Source: Humulus lupulus
Lineage: Eukaryota; Streptophyta; Magnoliopsida; Rosales; Cannabaceae
Direction of reading: 5' to 3'
Length of the DNA: 64,000 nucleotides
Assembly: GCF_963169125.1 (NCBI RefSeq)
Contig: NC_084798.1
Coordinates: 106,595,970-106,659,969, forward strand
The position numbers were made by a program, and so were the translations under genes. Below are positions 36,654 to 48,184 of the stretch, piece by piece (within the stretch, counting starts at the first letter, position 1; each line of letters opens with the position of its first letter). Below the pieces are notes generated by a model that did not search any database, was not told the origin of the DNA, and worked only from the letters and a program-made list of their open reading frames with translations.

Positions 36654-36658
36654 CTTAA

Positions 36659-37852
36659 TATTATCATATACAATTAAACCATATTTAATAACTCTTTTAA
36701 TTTTGATATAACCAATATGAGCAAGTTTATAATTTCTCAAAGTAATAGAATCTAAGTCAAGCATATAGCATTAAGAGGTAGCAATATTATTGTCAAATTT
36801 AGAGTCTTGAGTACACAACTTAATCATGTCATCACAAACATATCCCTTTCCCATAAAGTAGTTTCCCTTGGATAAAATGAGCTTACCGGACTCTAACACT
36901 GCTTTGATGCTCAGTCTAATAAAATAGTTTCCACTTACAAGATTTCTACTCACAACTGAAACATACAAAACATTTGTAAGAATAACATTCTTTCCTAATG
37001 TGAAGAAGAGATCCATATTTTCCTTGCTTATCACCTTGGATTTATGCTAATTTCCCCATTTGGATTTCATGGTCGTCTTTGGTCTCTTCAGAGTTTTTGA
37101 AGATTCCTCTATCGTAAGTTACAAGAATGATGGCACAAGTGTCATACAACCATCCTTGCACTTTGCCTCGAATGGCATTCACCTCACGCAAGGTTGCAAC
37201 CAATTCCTCTTCATTCTTATGTAGATTTTTAGAAGTCGCATTCCCTAGCCCCTCATTCTTATGTGCTTTAGGATTTCCTTCAATGAAATCTCCTCATTCT
37301 TATGGAGTATCTTCTTCTCATAGCCCCTCGAAGATGGAGGCAACTTGTCTATTACAACATCCACTATAAAGGACTCTAACAAAGTTATCTTCAGAGTAGA
37401 TAACATGTTAACAATTACTTGCAATTCATGCACATAAAGACATAGAGGTATTTTATCAAAAAAATTAAATTCCATGTATTAAATTATAAGGAATTTTTTA
37501 GTAACTTCTTCGGCTTTGTATTTCTTCTCAAGTGCCTTCCAAATTTCCTTTTCCAATGTAGTGTTGGTGTAGAGATCATAGAGGTAATCCGAGAGAGCGT
37601 TGAGGATGTGACCACGGCATATGAGTTCATCTTCTTTCTGCTTCTTCCTTTTCTTGATGACTTCTTGAGAATCAATGTATTTGGGTGGACCTAAAGCCTT
37701 CAAATCCTTATTCAAGATGCAGTAACCCTTCAAAGTTGTGAGGACAAACTTGATCTTTTCTTTTCAAAGAACAAAGTTAGAGCCATCAAAGCGACTAACC
37801 TCACTCGATCTTGAGAGTTAAATGAAAGGGCTGAGATTGATAAACTTTCTTC
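36659..37852 (-). pseudogene. Ty1/copia gag and gag-pre-integrase remnant (first half of the split element)
   Basis: On the - strand gag starts near 37852 (MEESLSI) and soon shifts frame. A region with FDGSNFVL and a TGA in place of TGG follows, then the copia gag domain at 37733-37479 (LWKALEKKY-like: IWKALEKKYKAEEVTKKFL) and 37475-37245 (LPPSSRGYEKKILHKNEEIS). At 37034-36771 the gag-pre-integrase region reads LYVSVVSRNLVSGNYF and MGKGYVCDDMIKLC. The protease between them is too damaged to identify. The frame runs into the integrase at 23276. Confidence 0.85.
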
Positions 37853-38515
37853 CATGATGTTTGGGATTAGGGTTTTGAAAAACAGGAACCTTTGGTATAG
37901 ACAATTTAGGAATAAAGAACTCTAGGATTTTGGAATATATAATTTTGATTGTTGGGATTATGGCCTTATAAACGCAAAATGAATATTGTAATTTAAAAGA
38001 ATTAATCTCAAGATAACAATACACACAATAGAAGAATAACACAAATTAAATCAAGGGAAAAAATTACCATTGTAGAGAGAACCCTAGTTACATAAAATCA
38101 TGAGTTTATTATTTTATGTGATAAACAATGAAGATGACAAAAAGGCTTCACAAAATTGGAATTGTTGTCCGAAAATCTCTATATGAGATTGCTTCCCATA
38201 TGAGATTGCTAGAAGCTACTACAATGGTGGAATGAGATTGAGATTAACAAGCATTGGTCTTCAAACAAGTTAAGCTTTCTTGATGAAGATCTTGAAGAAA
38301 ACTAGTAGTCTTTATGAGTTATAGAGAGAGAGAGAGAGTGGAGAGTGATCAATTCACCAAAATTTCATATGAACCCCTTAAATATTATACAAACCATCAT
38401 TAGTATTAACCAATGAGATTAGAGCATTTTGAAATGAGTTTATAAACTGAAACACGTAAGTATATGGCTTCATACAGACAACCCACGTAATGCATCACCT
38501 GCAAGAAGGGGATGT
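37853..38515. other. Probable copia leader/LTR remnant
   Basis: On the + strand TGTTGGGATTATGG at 37950 looks like an LTR boundary read in reverse. A GA microsatellite lies at 38324-38340. The sequence continues on the far side of the CACTA element (42917 on). I could not find a partner LTR. Confidence 0.35.
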
Positions 38516-38518
38516 ATC
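38516..38518. repeat. Target-site duplication of the CACTA element (ATC), left copy; right copy 42914-42916
   Basis: ATC on both sides; 3-bp duplications are standard for CACTA (En/Spm) transposons. Confidence 0.85.
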
Positions 38519-38865
38519 CACTACTACAAAAACGGGCTTTCCCGACAGTTTTTAACTATAGCTATTGAGCAATGACGATAGTCGACTAACTGTTGTATTT
38601 GTCTATGCCTACGTAGGGGTAGCTACGCCGATAGTTAATAAGTGTCGTCGTTGTTGGCAACGCCGATAGTTAATAAGTGTCGTCGTTGCTGGCAACACCG
38701 ACAGTTAATACATGTCGTCATTGCTAGCAACACCGATAGTTAATAAGTGTCACCGTTGCAAGCAACGCCGACAGTTAATAGATGTCGCCGTTGTTGGCAA
38801 CACCGATAGTTAATAAGTGTGGTCATTGCTGGCAACGCCGACAGTTAATAGGTGTCGACGTAACA

Positions 38866-40216
38866 TTAAATATATATATAAATAATAATTTTTCGATATA
38901 TATTTTTTAAAACTTTTAATTATATTTTTAACAATTGAATTTTGATATAAATTTAAATAAAAAAAATGCTCACATAATTAATTATTACCATGACTTGTAA
39001 AAAAATATATATTTATCATAATAAAAATTCATATATATATATACAAAATTTATTCATTCAATTGAAATGTAAATAATATATCAAATCCCCATGAGACCAA
39101 ATAATTCTCAATAAAAATTCATTATTCTCAATGTAAATAATACATCAAATCCTCACTGTACATAATTCTTACAAGCAAGAAAGAAAATAATACTCAATAA
39201 CTTGAAGAATTTCTTGTTGTCTTGGTTCTCTTATATAATTGTTTTCGTTCTCTTAAATATCCAAGTAGAGTTTTAGCTAGCTTACTATACAGAATAAACA
39301 CCATTAAAATCAAACCAAAACTAAAATAAATAGAGAACTTGAGGTTGCGGAAGAAATAAAACGGATGACTAGTTTTTAGTCACAAAAATGATTTATATAA
39401 AAGTTGTATTTTTCTTATCAAACAAGATAGCCTCATGACTTCAAGTAGTTAGTCTTAGTTCTTTAAGAAATATGCATCAGATTCTAAGTCCATGGTACTT
39501 AGCAAGAAAAGAAAAGATAATATAGTTATAAATAAGAGCACCGAGAACATAAATATAATAGATTATTAATATGTAACACAAGCATACCAGATAACATTTG
39601 TTAAATTTGTTAAAGTAACACAACTAGCATACCAGACAAAGTTGTTAAAGTAACACAACGAGTTGTGAATAAGCCTAATCCAAATTTATAAATCTAATTC
39701 ACATGTGAGTCTACGCAAAATAGAAAATCATAATTCAGCTTGCAAAACAATTTTTTTTTGCATATGATATATAATTTAGTATACAATATGCTAAGTCGGT
39801 TAGGAAGAGCATGCAACAAAGTTGCAAAGTAACTAGACAAGAGTCTGTAAATTTCGAGAAAAACGAGCAGCACAACAACTGCAAATCGAACATCTCCAAA
39901 TTTTAAAATCCTACAAACAAGGCATATGACAGTCCCAGTGCAGTCCAATAAAATCACAGCTCAACTCATTATACTAATTAACTCTCAATATACTATGAAC
40001 ATACACAATTACATTTTAGTTTTGTAACTCGCAAATAATTTCAAAACTCAAAATAATTAAAATCTAAAATAGGAATTTATACCGTAGCGCTTAGGATAGT
40101 GCAACACAACGCATACCTGAAAAACCAAATTCAGGTCAAGAACAGGAACAACAAAAATAGTTCACAATAGAATGTTGAAATTGGAGAACAAAAAATGAAA
40201 ATGAATAGTATTTTCG
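38866..40216. other. CACTA interior without recognised gene
   Basis: AT-rich. No captured exon could be named here, although a short open stretch on the - strand at 39190-39290 may be one. Confidence 0.4.
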
Positions 40217-40310
40217 TGTAGCAGAGATTGTTCGTGAGAACTTGCAAGGCATCAGCATTGAACTTGTTCTCATCAAACAAGACATGGTAATGTGTGGGGC
40301 CGCTGGTTCC
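40217..40310 (-). pseudogene. Captured Argonaute exon fragment
   Basis: On the - strand, after an acceptor-like CTTTATAG at 40311, the exon reads [17 protein letters not shown] followed by [15 protein letters not shown]. This is the Piwi-domain segment of plant AGO1/AGO10-type Argonautes (GTSRP.HYHVL.DEN.F.AD.LQ is the family pattern), close to the C-terminal catalytic region. The fragment covers about 31 codons with no stop. A normal GT donor is not seen at its end (ACACGAAA). Known function of the family: small-RNA-guided silencing. As it lies in a transposon and lacks the rest, it is not a working gene. Confidence 0.85.
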
Positions 40311-40636
40311 CTATAAAGGTTTATAAGGAAGAACTTTTATTAATATTTCCTGTTAATAAACAAAGACAAGTTTCTAACCATTGGTTGAAACAAAAGAGAA
40401 AGCAAAGCATAGACAGAGGCAAGCATGCCCATTATTTTGATTGAAACAAATAACGGTGCAACAAAAACATCTCAAGTCTACAATCTAGGATAATGTTAAT
40501 TCTGAAAGAAGAGGCAAATCACAGACCATTCATCAACACATCCCAAACCTATTCATCATTTACACACCAATCAGAAACAGTTTATAAAATCCAACATATC
40601 TAAGAATATCAATATAAGTTCTTAGTTCTTAATTAC

Positions 40637-40718
40637 CCCATCAGTGGAGAGAACCATGAATTGGTCTTTGGGAGTGAGACGATGGTAGGTAACATCAGGG
40701 ACAGATATGATATATGTG
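40637..40718 (-). pseudogene. Captured protein phosphatase 2C exon fragment
   Basis: On the - strand the segment between an AG at 40720-40719 and a GTAATT donor at 40636 reads YIISVPDVTYHRLTPKDQF followed by MVLSTDG. The pattern ISVPDV(S/T)YR.LT..D.F.VL.TDG is typical of plant PP2C Ser/Thr phosphatases; the Asp of the final DG normally binds metal. It is a single exon of 27 codons. Confidence 0.7.
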
Positions 40719-41213
40719 CTCTCCCCTCATCAATGTGCGCCTTTATTTCTCCAACGACAACGATCTGATCTGACTACCTTGTTACTTTTTCTATATCATT
40801 TATTTTCTATATACAAGAACCAGATAGATAGATAGATAGATACATCATTCACCAAAAAGGAATATTAACCAATAATAATTGGATACTTTAATTATGATGA
40901 GTAATCATACACCAAAATATACTAGCTTCCTACATACATATATTTAATATATATATATATATATAGATGATACTTCTACCGTCCATAGTTAAAAGAAGTA
41001 TCTGCTAATTTGTGCTGGTGTAGAGAAACAAAATCAAACCACGCCTAAAATATTTGTGATTGTGATGTAGTGCAATTCGTTTTTTCAGTTATGACTATAG
41101 ACATTAAAAGTAGGTTTGGCAGGTTGTGCATTAGATTAGAGTAAACAAATTTGGCTGATTGAAATTTGTGTATAAAGCTTAATAATTATTTTTGAGAAGG
41201 TACATTAACTTAC

Positions 41214-41483
41214 CTTAATGTCATCCATCAGTCCAGCAAAATCTAACCCCTTAGATTCTGGGTGATAGTAATGGAAAGTCCTCTAAGGACCATGGGCATC
41301 TCTCCAAATGTTATGATGGCTGTAAAATATTGGAATCATATAATCATAAACAAAGATACAAATGTTATTTAAAATTTTGAGTATCAGTGGTGATTTTTAA
41401 ATACAACTCACTTGGACAATGTTGGAATTGGTATATAGATTAGAGAATCAGGATGAAAACATTTCTGGAAGTCTGCAAAAATC
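41214..41483 (-). pseudogene. Captured aspartate aminotransferase fragment: two exons and the intron between
   Basis: Exon 1 (41483-41412) reads IFADFQKCFHPDS then LIYIPIPTLS; the intron 41411-41320 starts GTGAG and ends TTTACAG; exon 2 (41319-41214) reads HHNIWRDAHGP, a TAG stop, RTFHYYHPESKGLDFAGLMD, DIK, followed by the donor GTAAG. The Asn codon is split across the intron (AA|C), and the frame is kept. This is the central part of plant aspartate aminotransferase (chloroplast-type pattern). The presence of the intron shows capture from genomic DNA rather than from mRNA. The internal stop rules out function. Confidence 0.88.
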
Positions 41484-41549
41484 CTGCATGCACACACACA
41501 CACATATATATATACTTACACACATCTAGTTTGAAATTTGAAGCTTTGT

Positions 41550-42004
41550 TTACCTGCCTAATGGTGACAACGGCGGTGGTTCCACTACAAGATTCGGACC
41601 TCCATGGATTCCGACTAATACCCTTTATTTTTTCGACCACTAGTGAGGCCGATCCTTGGGTGGGTTTTGGAGCTTAGACCACGAGGAGTATGGTGGTGAT
41701 GCTGGTTAGGCTTGGGGAGGCCCGAGGTAGTCGGAATCTTGCCAGAAAGTGTAGGAGGCGGACGGCTTCGGACTGTTGGTTGACAGCCCTGGGCGGCGCG
41801 TACCATGGTGAGCTCGCGGGGGTCAACGTTTCGAGGGCCAGTGGTTCGACTTGGCTGGCGCATGTACGGCTCTGGCGATGGGACGATGACCGTTCGGGCC
41901 TGGTTGAAGCAACACAGTAGTGAGAGAGAGAGAGAGAGATTCGGGGAAGAGAGGGAAAAGAGGGAAAGGGAAAGTTTTATCTTTCAGATTTTTCTTTTTA
42001 TTTA
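41550..42004 (-). other. GC-richer block inside the CACTA element
   Basis: Much richer in GC than its surroundings. On the - strand an ATG at about 41806 opens 65 codons (MVRAAQGCQP...), preceded by a CT-rich leader with a GA/CT microsatellite at 41920-41938. This looks like the 5' end of a gene or the transposon's own promoter and first exon. I could not assign a family. Confidence 0.4.
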
Positions 42005-42916
42005 ATTACAAAAAAAATCTGATTTTAATATATAAATTCATTTTTAATTAACACAATTTTTTTTATTCAAATTAAAAGAATCTTAATATTTATTTCCAAC
42101 AATAATATACTAATGGGTGATCAAAATTTATTTTATTTTGATTCTCATAATTTAAAATATAAATCTTTAATTCTTGATAAATCTCATTTATCAAATTTAA
42201 AAATTTCTGATTAATATAAATAATAATACAATTTAACAAAAGTAAAACTTTTTAATTCAATTTATTCTCCATTTCAAAATATTAATGTGACTTATTAATT
42301 ATTCCAAGAAATAATATATAATTGGAGACATAAATCCATCTATTATCTCATTATATAATTAAATTTCAATTTTAATATAAAAATTATTATAAATACAAAA
42401 GTTAATAATATAAAAAAATTAGTTTTAAAATTTTTTAATAAATATATATAATATTCATAAATATATATTTAAAAAAAATAGTTTATTTTTAAAATTAAAT
42501 TATATATTAATTATATTTTTAGATTTTTTTATTTGAATTTCGACGACATTTTATAACTGTCATTATTGGACTTTTATTAACTGTCGGCGTTGAGGTCAAT
42601 AACAATAATTTTTAACTGTCGGCGTTGGGGTTAATAGCGACACCTTTCAACTGTCGGCATTGGTCTCGAATTAACTGTCGGCGTTGGGGTCAATAGCGAC
42701 ACATTTTAACTGTCGACATTGGTCTCGAATTAACTGTTGGCGTTGGGGTCAATAGCGACTGTCAAAGCAACAGTGACAGTTATTAGCTGTCGGCGTTGGT
42801 CTCTATGCCTACAGCTTTTAACCGTCGGCGTAGAGTCCCGCTAAACAATTACGACAGTCAACAGAGTTGACTGTCATGGTTGGGTGTCGGGAAAGCCTAA
42901 TTTTGTAGTAGTGATC

Positions 42917-44119
42917 TCCTGTCTAAGCTTTCATTAGATAGGCGATGCATTGCCTCTCAATAGGCAATGCAACACCATTGTCACTGACTTTTCGTCCCGT
43001 ACATCAACCCAAAATATTTCCAATGCCTCCAAACTTTTTGGGTACTCTTATATACTCCAAAGAAATAATTTGGACCACAAAAGATAATTTTTTAAATGTC
43101 TACAACAAAAGTCAATCTGCTCATGTTGACTTCAGTGAAATCTTAATAGTTTTTGCTCCTCTTTGTGCTTAACCAATTTCACTAGGTATTTAACCAATCC
43201 TAATAGGTAAACCTTCCACCAAGCCTTCCTTTATCCTCTCAAATGTTAGTGTTTGATCACATGTGTAATATATCAACAAAAATGTTTAAATCATAATAAA
43301 ACAATTGGTTTATTTTCGTCCTCACAACATCTGGAAAATGCTTTTCAACAACCTTACTACTATAAAAATAATGATTTATATTATTTTAGGGGGATATTTT
43401 GAAGCCCTAAATAATTTAGAGACTATTGAAAGCTATTGGAGAGTCAAAGACGATTCATCTTAGAGTTTTTTTCTTCTATCTTCCTTTATGCACTATTTAT
43501 TAACTTTCGTGGTTGTTTTATATTTCTTGATGAATTAAATATATTTTTTAGAGTTATGATCTAGTCAAACATTAATCATTAATGATATTTAGTTTAATTT
43601 AATATTTTCTTCTTCATATATATGTTTGAGTTCTCTAATTTGTGTTTATTGCTTGTGAGTACCTAATAAGCATTTACATGATTTATGATTTTTATTTAAG
43701 ATATGAGAATTTATAATTAAATATGCTATAGTTAGAGAATCATAGATTCTTATAGGATAAGAATATCTATATAATATGTGTAGTGTGAAGTTTATGTTCT
43801 TAATGACTCCTAATAGGTTGAAATTTCCATAGAGATGTAGGGAGTTTATTTATTTATTAGTTTTACTTTCTACCTCTTGAGAAACAATAAGAAATACATT
43901 AGAAAACTACTTTAAACATAGGAAGAAGTTGTAAAAATATGATAGATACATTCAAGATGATTGTTATGGAGAAGTAACAAACCCTAGGTTTTTTATTATA
44001 TAAGTTATTGTCAATTGTTTGCATTCATTTATTTTATTATTCATTTGTTAATCAATCATAATTAAGACTAAGAAAATTGGTAATTAATAAGCAATCTTTG
44101 TGGGAACGATAATTTTACT
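42917..44119. other. AT-rich unassigned interval
   Basis: The first 300 bp probably continue the copia leader interrupted by the CACTA element; they contain GGCGATGCATTGCCTCTC-like repeats of GCAATGCA/GCGATGCA. The remainder may be the LTR of the Athila-like remnant. No coding sequence. Confidence 0.4.
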
Positions 44120-45035
44120 TCTCTCTATTACTTGTTTACGATTACATGCACTTGCGTACTAAATTTTCACAACAAAGTTTTAGCTCCGTTGCCATGAATT
44201 TTTTTAATATTAATAAAATCAGTTTAATTCTAATTTGGTTTTATTGCCAGTTTTGTTCTAACTTTTTCTGTTTCTATCTCATAAGTTATTTAAGGAATAA
44301 ATTTGAGTTTATGCGTAGAATTAAAGATACTAAACCTTAACCAATTGATCTTTAGATAGAGAAGACATGTAAACATAATTGTAAGAACAAGAGAAAAGGT
44401 TCCAAGAGAGAACCTATAATCAATAGGAATGAGGGTGTGAATCAAGACTTGGTCATTCCTGAGCAGAATGCCAATGCACGTCCAATGAACAGAATCAAGC
44501 ATTCGAATGTCGGCCATTAATGCTAACAATTTTGAAAGCAAGCATGCTATCTTCTCAATTGTTTAGTCTATGGTGCAGTATAGCGGATTACATTTGGAAG
44601 ACCTCAACACTCATATTGCCAACTTTCTAGAGTTGTGTGTAACTTTCAAATATATTGGGTTGGGTGACAATTTTATTCGACTGAGACTATTTCTATTATT
44701 GGTACGAGATAAGGAGAAAATTTGACTAAATTCATTGATGACTACTTTAGTAGTACATGGGAGGAACTCTCTCAAAAGCCCTATCTAAATTCTTTCCACA
44801 ACTTAAAGTTATGATGTTGCGATCTGAAATTAATAACTCGCTCACTATTAAGGAGGTGTCCCCATCATGGCATATAGGAATAGATGTTGTTCCATAACTT
44901 TTACAATGGTTTGTGTATTAGTACTCACACTATTATTGATGTTGCAATAGAAGAAGCTTTGATGAGTAAGACTACGAATGAAGGTTTTGAGTTACTTGGG
45001 GAGATGGCCATGAATAATTCTCAAATATAAATAAC
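44120..45035 (+). pseudogene. Athila-like Ty3/gypsy remnant: primer site and gag
   Basis: CACAACAAAGTTTTAGCTCC at about 44168 followed by GTTGCC resembles the LTR end and tRNA-Asp-type primer site of Athila elements (...TTTTGGCGCCGTTGCC), with decay. Downstream, scattered frames give VRDKEKI*LNSL at about 44705, WEEL and LMSKTTNEGFELLGEMA at about 44965, matching the gag of that lineage. Everything is broken by stops and shifts and no protease or RT follows. Confidence 0.6.
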
Positions 45036-46091
45036 GAAAACCAAAATAAAAATAAAAATCAATTTTCAACATCTAATCTCATCCCAAATTTATTATTCCT
45101 AAGAAACTAAAATTTCTCCTAAATCCATCGAAAGCAAAATATAAAAAATAAAAAATTCATAAACACAAATTTATTCATAAATACAAAGAAGTAAACAAAA
45201 ATTTGTTAAATCAACCATGATGCAAAGTGGAAAGAAACCCAATCCATGGTTCAAATATGCACTTCCATGGTTTCATTACGTTGGATGAATAACAAGAAGT
45301 GGAGAAAGCATTTGGAGCTATGAATAAGCTTCCCCCAAAACCTATATATGAAGCTCTGACAACCAATTTGCTAAGCTCACTGTTTTGAACTCCATTGCCT
45401 TGAACACAAGCTCGAGCCAGAGGGTCCTTTAACTTCCAAGGGGAGACTCGTGAACTAGAGTCTCATGGCCCAGATCCATCATCAACTAAGAGGCTTCGCT
45501 CGTTGTCCTTTTAATTAAGATCTCATGACCCATATCTTCAACGCTACCTTGTCGCCTCTGCTTGAACACGAACAAGATCTATCAGTCTTGCCATTGATGC
45601 TAGCTTGTCGCCTTTGTTTGAACACGATCAAGATCTGCTGCTATGGAAGCCTGCTATCGTGGGAGCTAGCTGCAAGAACAATGATGTAATAATAAGAAGA
45701 AGAAGAGGCGGAAAGGAAAACAAAAAAATGAAAGTTAAGATTTTAGGTTTGACTTTAAATTATATTTTGAATTAAAAATATTTATTTTTAATTAAGAAAC
45801 AATTTTCTTAAATACTTTATTTTAAAATATTTTTATTTATTTTAAAAATGTATATTTAATGATATAATTAATTCATAAATTAAAAAACTCTTGGATATTT
45901 GGGATATATTGAAAAATATTTTAAACAAAATTGAGTCCAGAGTACTATTTTGATCCATTTTGTAAAAAGAAGTGTCTGAATTATCATTTAACAAAACACA
46001 CGGTCTGATTAATAACTTTTGCACAATACAGGGGAAAAAATTGTATTTATCTTATCATTAAATATTATAATTGTTCATTTATTAGTTAATT
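45036..46091. other. AT-rich unassigned interval
   Basis: Contains a duplicated segment of about 55 bp (CTTGTCGCCT(C/T)TG(C/T)TTGAACACG) at 45549 and 45607. No gene recognised. Confidence 0.45.
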
Positions 46092-46096
46092 ATGCC
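46092..46096. repeat. Target-site duplication of element D (ATGCC), left copy; right copy 60263-60267
   Basis: ATGCC flanks both ends. Confidence 0.97.
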
Positions 46097-46716
46097 TGTT
46101 GACCCTCAAATTGGTCAACGACATAGACTCAATTAAAACAATAGAAAATGAGATGAAATCAAGACAACAAGATAAACGACACAAAAGATTTATCGTGGTT
46201 CGGCCCCAATAAGATGATAATGACCTACGTCCACTTAGTGTTCTTATTGATGTAAAATCCCAATAGTTGCGATCAATGAACTAGGATTCACGAGTTTTAC
46301 AAGCTTTCAGATGAATACAATTATGGTGGATAAAAACACTCTATTTCTCTCTGAAAATTCTGAAGTTCCAAAAAGTAAAAATCCCAAAAGTAAAAAAGTC
46401 CGTTCTCTTGAGCCCTTTGATTCTTATTTATAGGCTCAAGGAGTTCTATATGGGCCAATGGGCCTTAATTATATTTAATACAGGTGTATCTAAATAATAA
46501 CAGAAATTACAACTAATGCGTAATTGTAAAATTACATATCGGAAGGAAATAAATGAATATACGTGACCAGGCTGGTCGCCCATAATTATAATGTCTGATG
46601 AGTCAATTCTCTTCTAGTCAATGGTCGAATAGATTATACTTACTTAAACTGCCACGTGCATCCCACGTGTAGGCCAGTCCTGCTACGTCTTTAGGTAGAC
46701 CGTTTCTGGGTTAACA
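46097..46716 (-). repeat. Element D 3' LTR
   Basis: Reads TGTTGACC...GGGTTAACA on the + strand. TATAAATA is at 46432-46425 on the - strand. Confidence 0.95.
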
Positions 46717-46730
46717 TTTGCCCCCCAAGT
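46717..46730 (-). other. Element D polypurine tract
   Basis: On the - strand ACTTGGGGGGCAAA adjoins the 3' LTR. Confidence 0.85.
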
Positions 46731-48184
46731 TTATTTTACTGCGACCAGCATAAAGTAAACTTAAATGACCGACCTTTCATATGACCTATCACATCTGTCA
46801 GTGCCTTTTCAAAAAGTAGCTAATTATGGTTGTTGCAGTTTCCCAAAAAAAATTTGATGGCTAACACGTTTCCCCATGTTTCAAAAACTCATGCCCCATC
46901 ATTACCTTTTTATCTGTGCCTCGATCAATATAAATAACTCATTCTTTTCACTTTTCACTTTTTACCATTCTTCTTTTCCTCAAGACTCATGCCCCATATG
47001 ACTAACAAGACCCCAAATAGATTATGGGCATATGACCTACTTAGCTAGTAGGACCCCACTAATCTAATGGGCATATGACTTGTTTAGTCTATAGGACCCC
47101 AAGTAATAATGGCCATTATAGTATGTGTATGATATAAGTGTTATGTTATGTTTTTTTTTATGTTTCTTATGAAATTTATGTATATGAACTATGTGTTAGA
47201 TTTTCCTTGCTGGGCATTAGGCTCATTCCTTTTTGTTTATATGTGCAGGAAAATAGGTCTTAGCGGCGGGAAAGGTTCTTGGTATCTTGGAGAATGTGTA
47301 TTGAGGCGGAATGGATTCAAGAGCCGAGCGTTATTCGATTCGAGGATGTAGTTTTGTCTTTATGGTTTTTACATGTATTTTTCCGCATTGTTATGTAATC
47401 CCGTTTTATTCTAAATAATGTTATGTTTTGTTTTTAAAACAATGGGATCCCATATCCTACTTGAGATTTTATGTAAGTTAACTCTTATTTTTACAAGTTT
47501 TCTTAATAAAGTTATGGTATTTTCACTTGTAAGTTTTGTTAAGGGTTAGTATGTATAGTTTTCGTAATGGACCAAAAGTCTAGAGTAGTTGGGTCATTAC
47601 AACAACTCAAAAAAAACTTGGCGATCCAAGGTGTGTCTGCCCAGCCGCTTGTATCAACACTCGCGACCCCACTTCAATCTTTCATTGAAGTAAGTTTCAT
47701 GATCTTCTTTCTTTCTTATATGCCATGCAACATTCATTTCTCTAGTTTTCTTATATCCGGTGCTTTGAGCTTTTGAATGTTCTTGAGAAAAAATTATTTT
47801 GGGGTAATTGGGCTCGTAGGTAGTAGCATGAGAGGACTGGAGTTTAAATTTGAAAAAACACTAAATGAGTCCTAGGAATTGGCTTGGGAAGTAGGATTTC
47901 TTATTTAAGGTGCAAAATCGAAGTGAAAATTTGATTTTTATTTATTCAGAAAAATCTGGGTTTTTCCTGCCTATTTTCGAAGTCGAAAAGTTTCCCTGAA
48001 AAAACTTTTCACTTCTGCTTTTTAATCCATTTTTTTCAAGTTGTTCACATATTTTTAGTGTTTACGTTAGAATGTTGCTGGTCGTATAAAAGCTTATCTT
48101 TTATACACGAGCAACGTTATCCCAACGTTTCCACTTCTTCTGTCTATTGGTCGTAGATTCTTATCTCCCCTTTTCTGTTCCCAG
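46731..48184 (+). promoter_or_regulatory. Leader/promoter region of the D antisense gene
   Basis: TATA box TATAAATA at 46929-46936 on the + strand. A repeated phrase (ACTAACAAGACCCC..., GGCATATGAC) occurs three times at 46990-47105. A splice acceptor TTCTGTTCCCAG ends at 48184, 6 bp before the start codon, so an untranslated first exon and intron are likely. Confidence 0.55.

Larger units (their letters stand above)
38519..42913. mobile_element. CACTA (En/Spm) DNA transposon carrying host gene fragments
   Basis: Terminal inverted repeats CACTACTACAAAA...GGGCTTTCCCGACA at the left and its near-complement ending TTTTGTAGTAGTG at the right. Subterminal repeats occupy both ends: seven units of about 35 bp at 38620-38865 with core GCCGA(T/C)AGTTAATA, and units with AACTGTCGGCGTTGG at 42550-42850. 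No transposase domain was recognised, so it is likely non-autonomous. The inside holds pieces of three genes, all on the - strand, which fits a Pack-type CACTA element. Confidence 0.93.

Noticed and set aside
40721..40790. A further captured exon reading VVVGEIKAHIDEG on the - strand
   Set aside because: Open for too short a stretch and no family could be named with confidence.
38519..42913. Helitron or Mutator-like element as an alternative
   Set aside because: The ends start CACTACTACAAAA with near-perfect inverted partner and a 3-bp duplication; Helitrons make none and Mutator-like elements make 8-11 bp.
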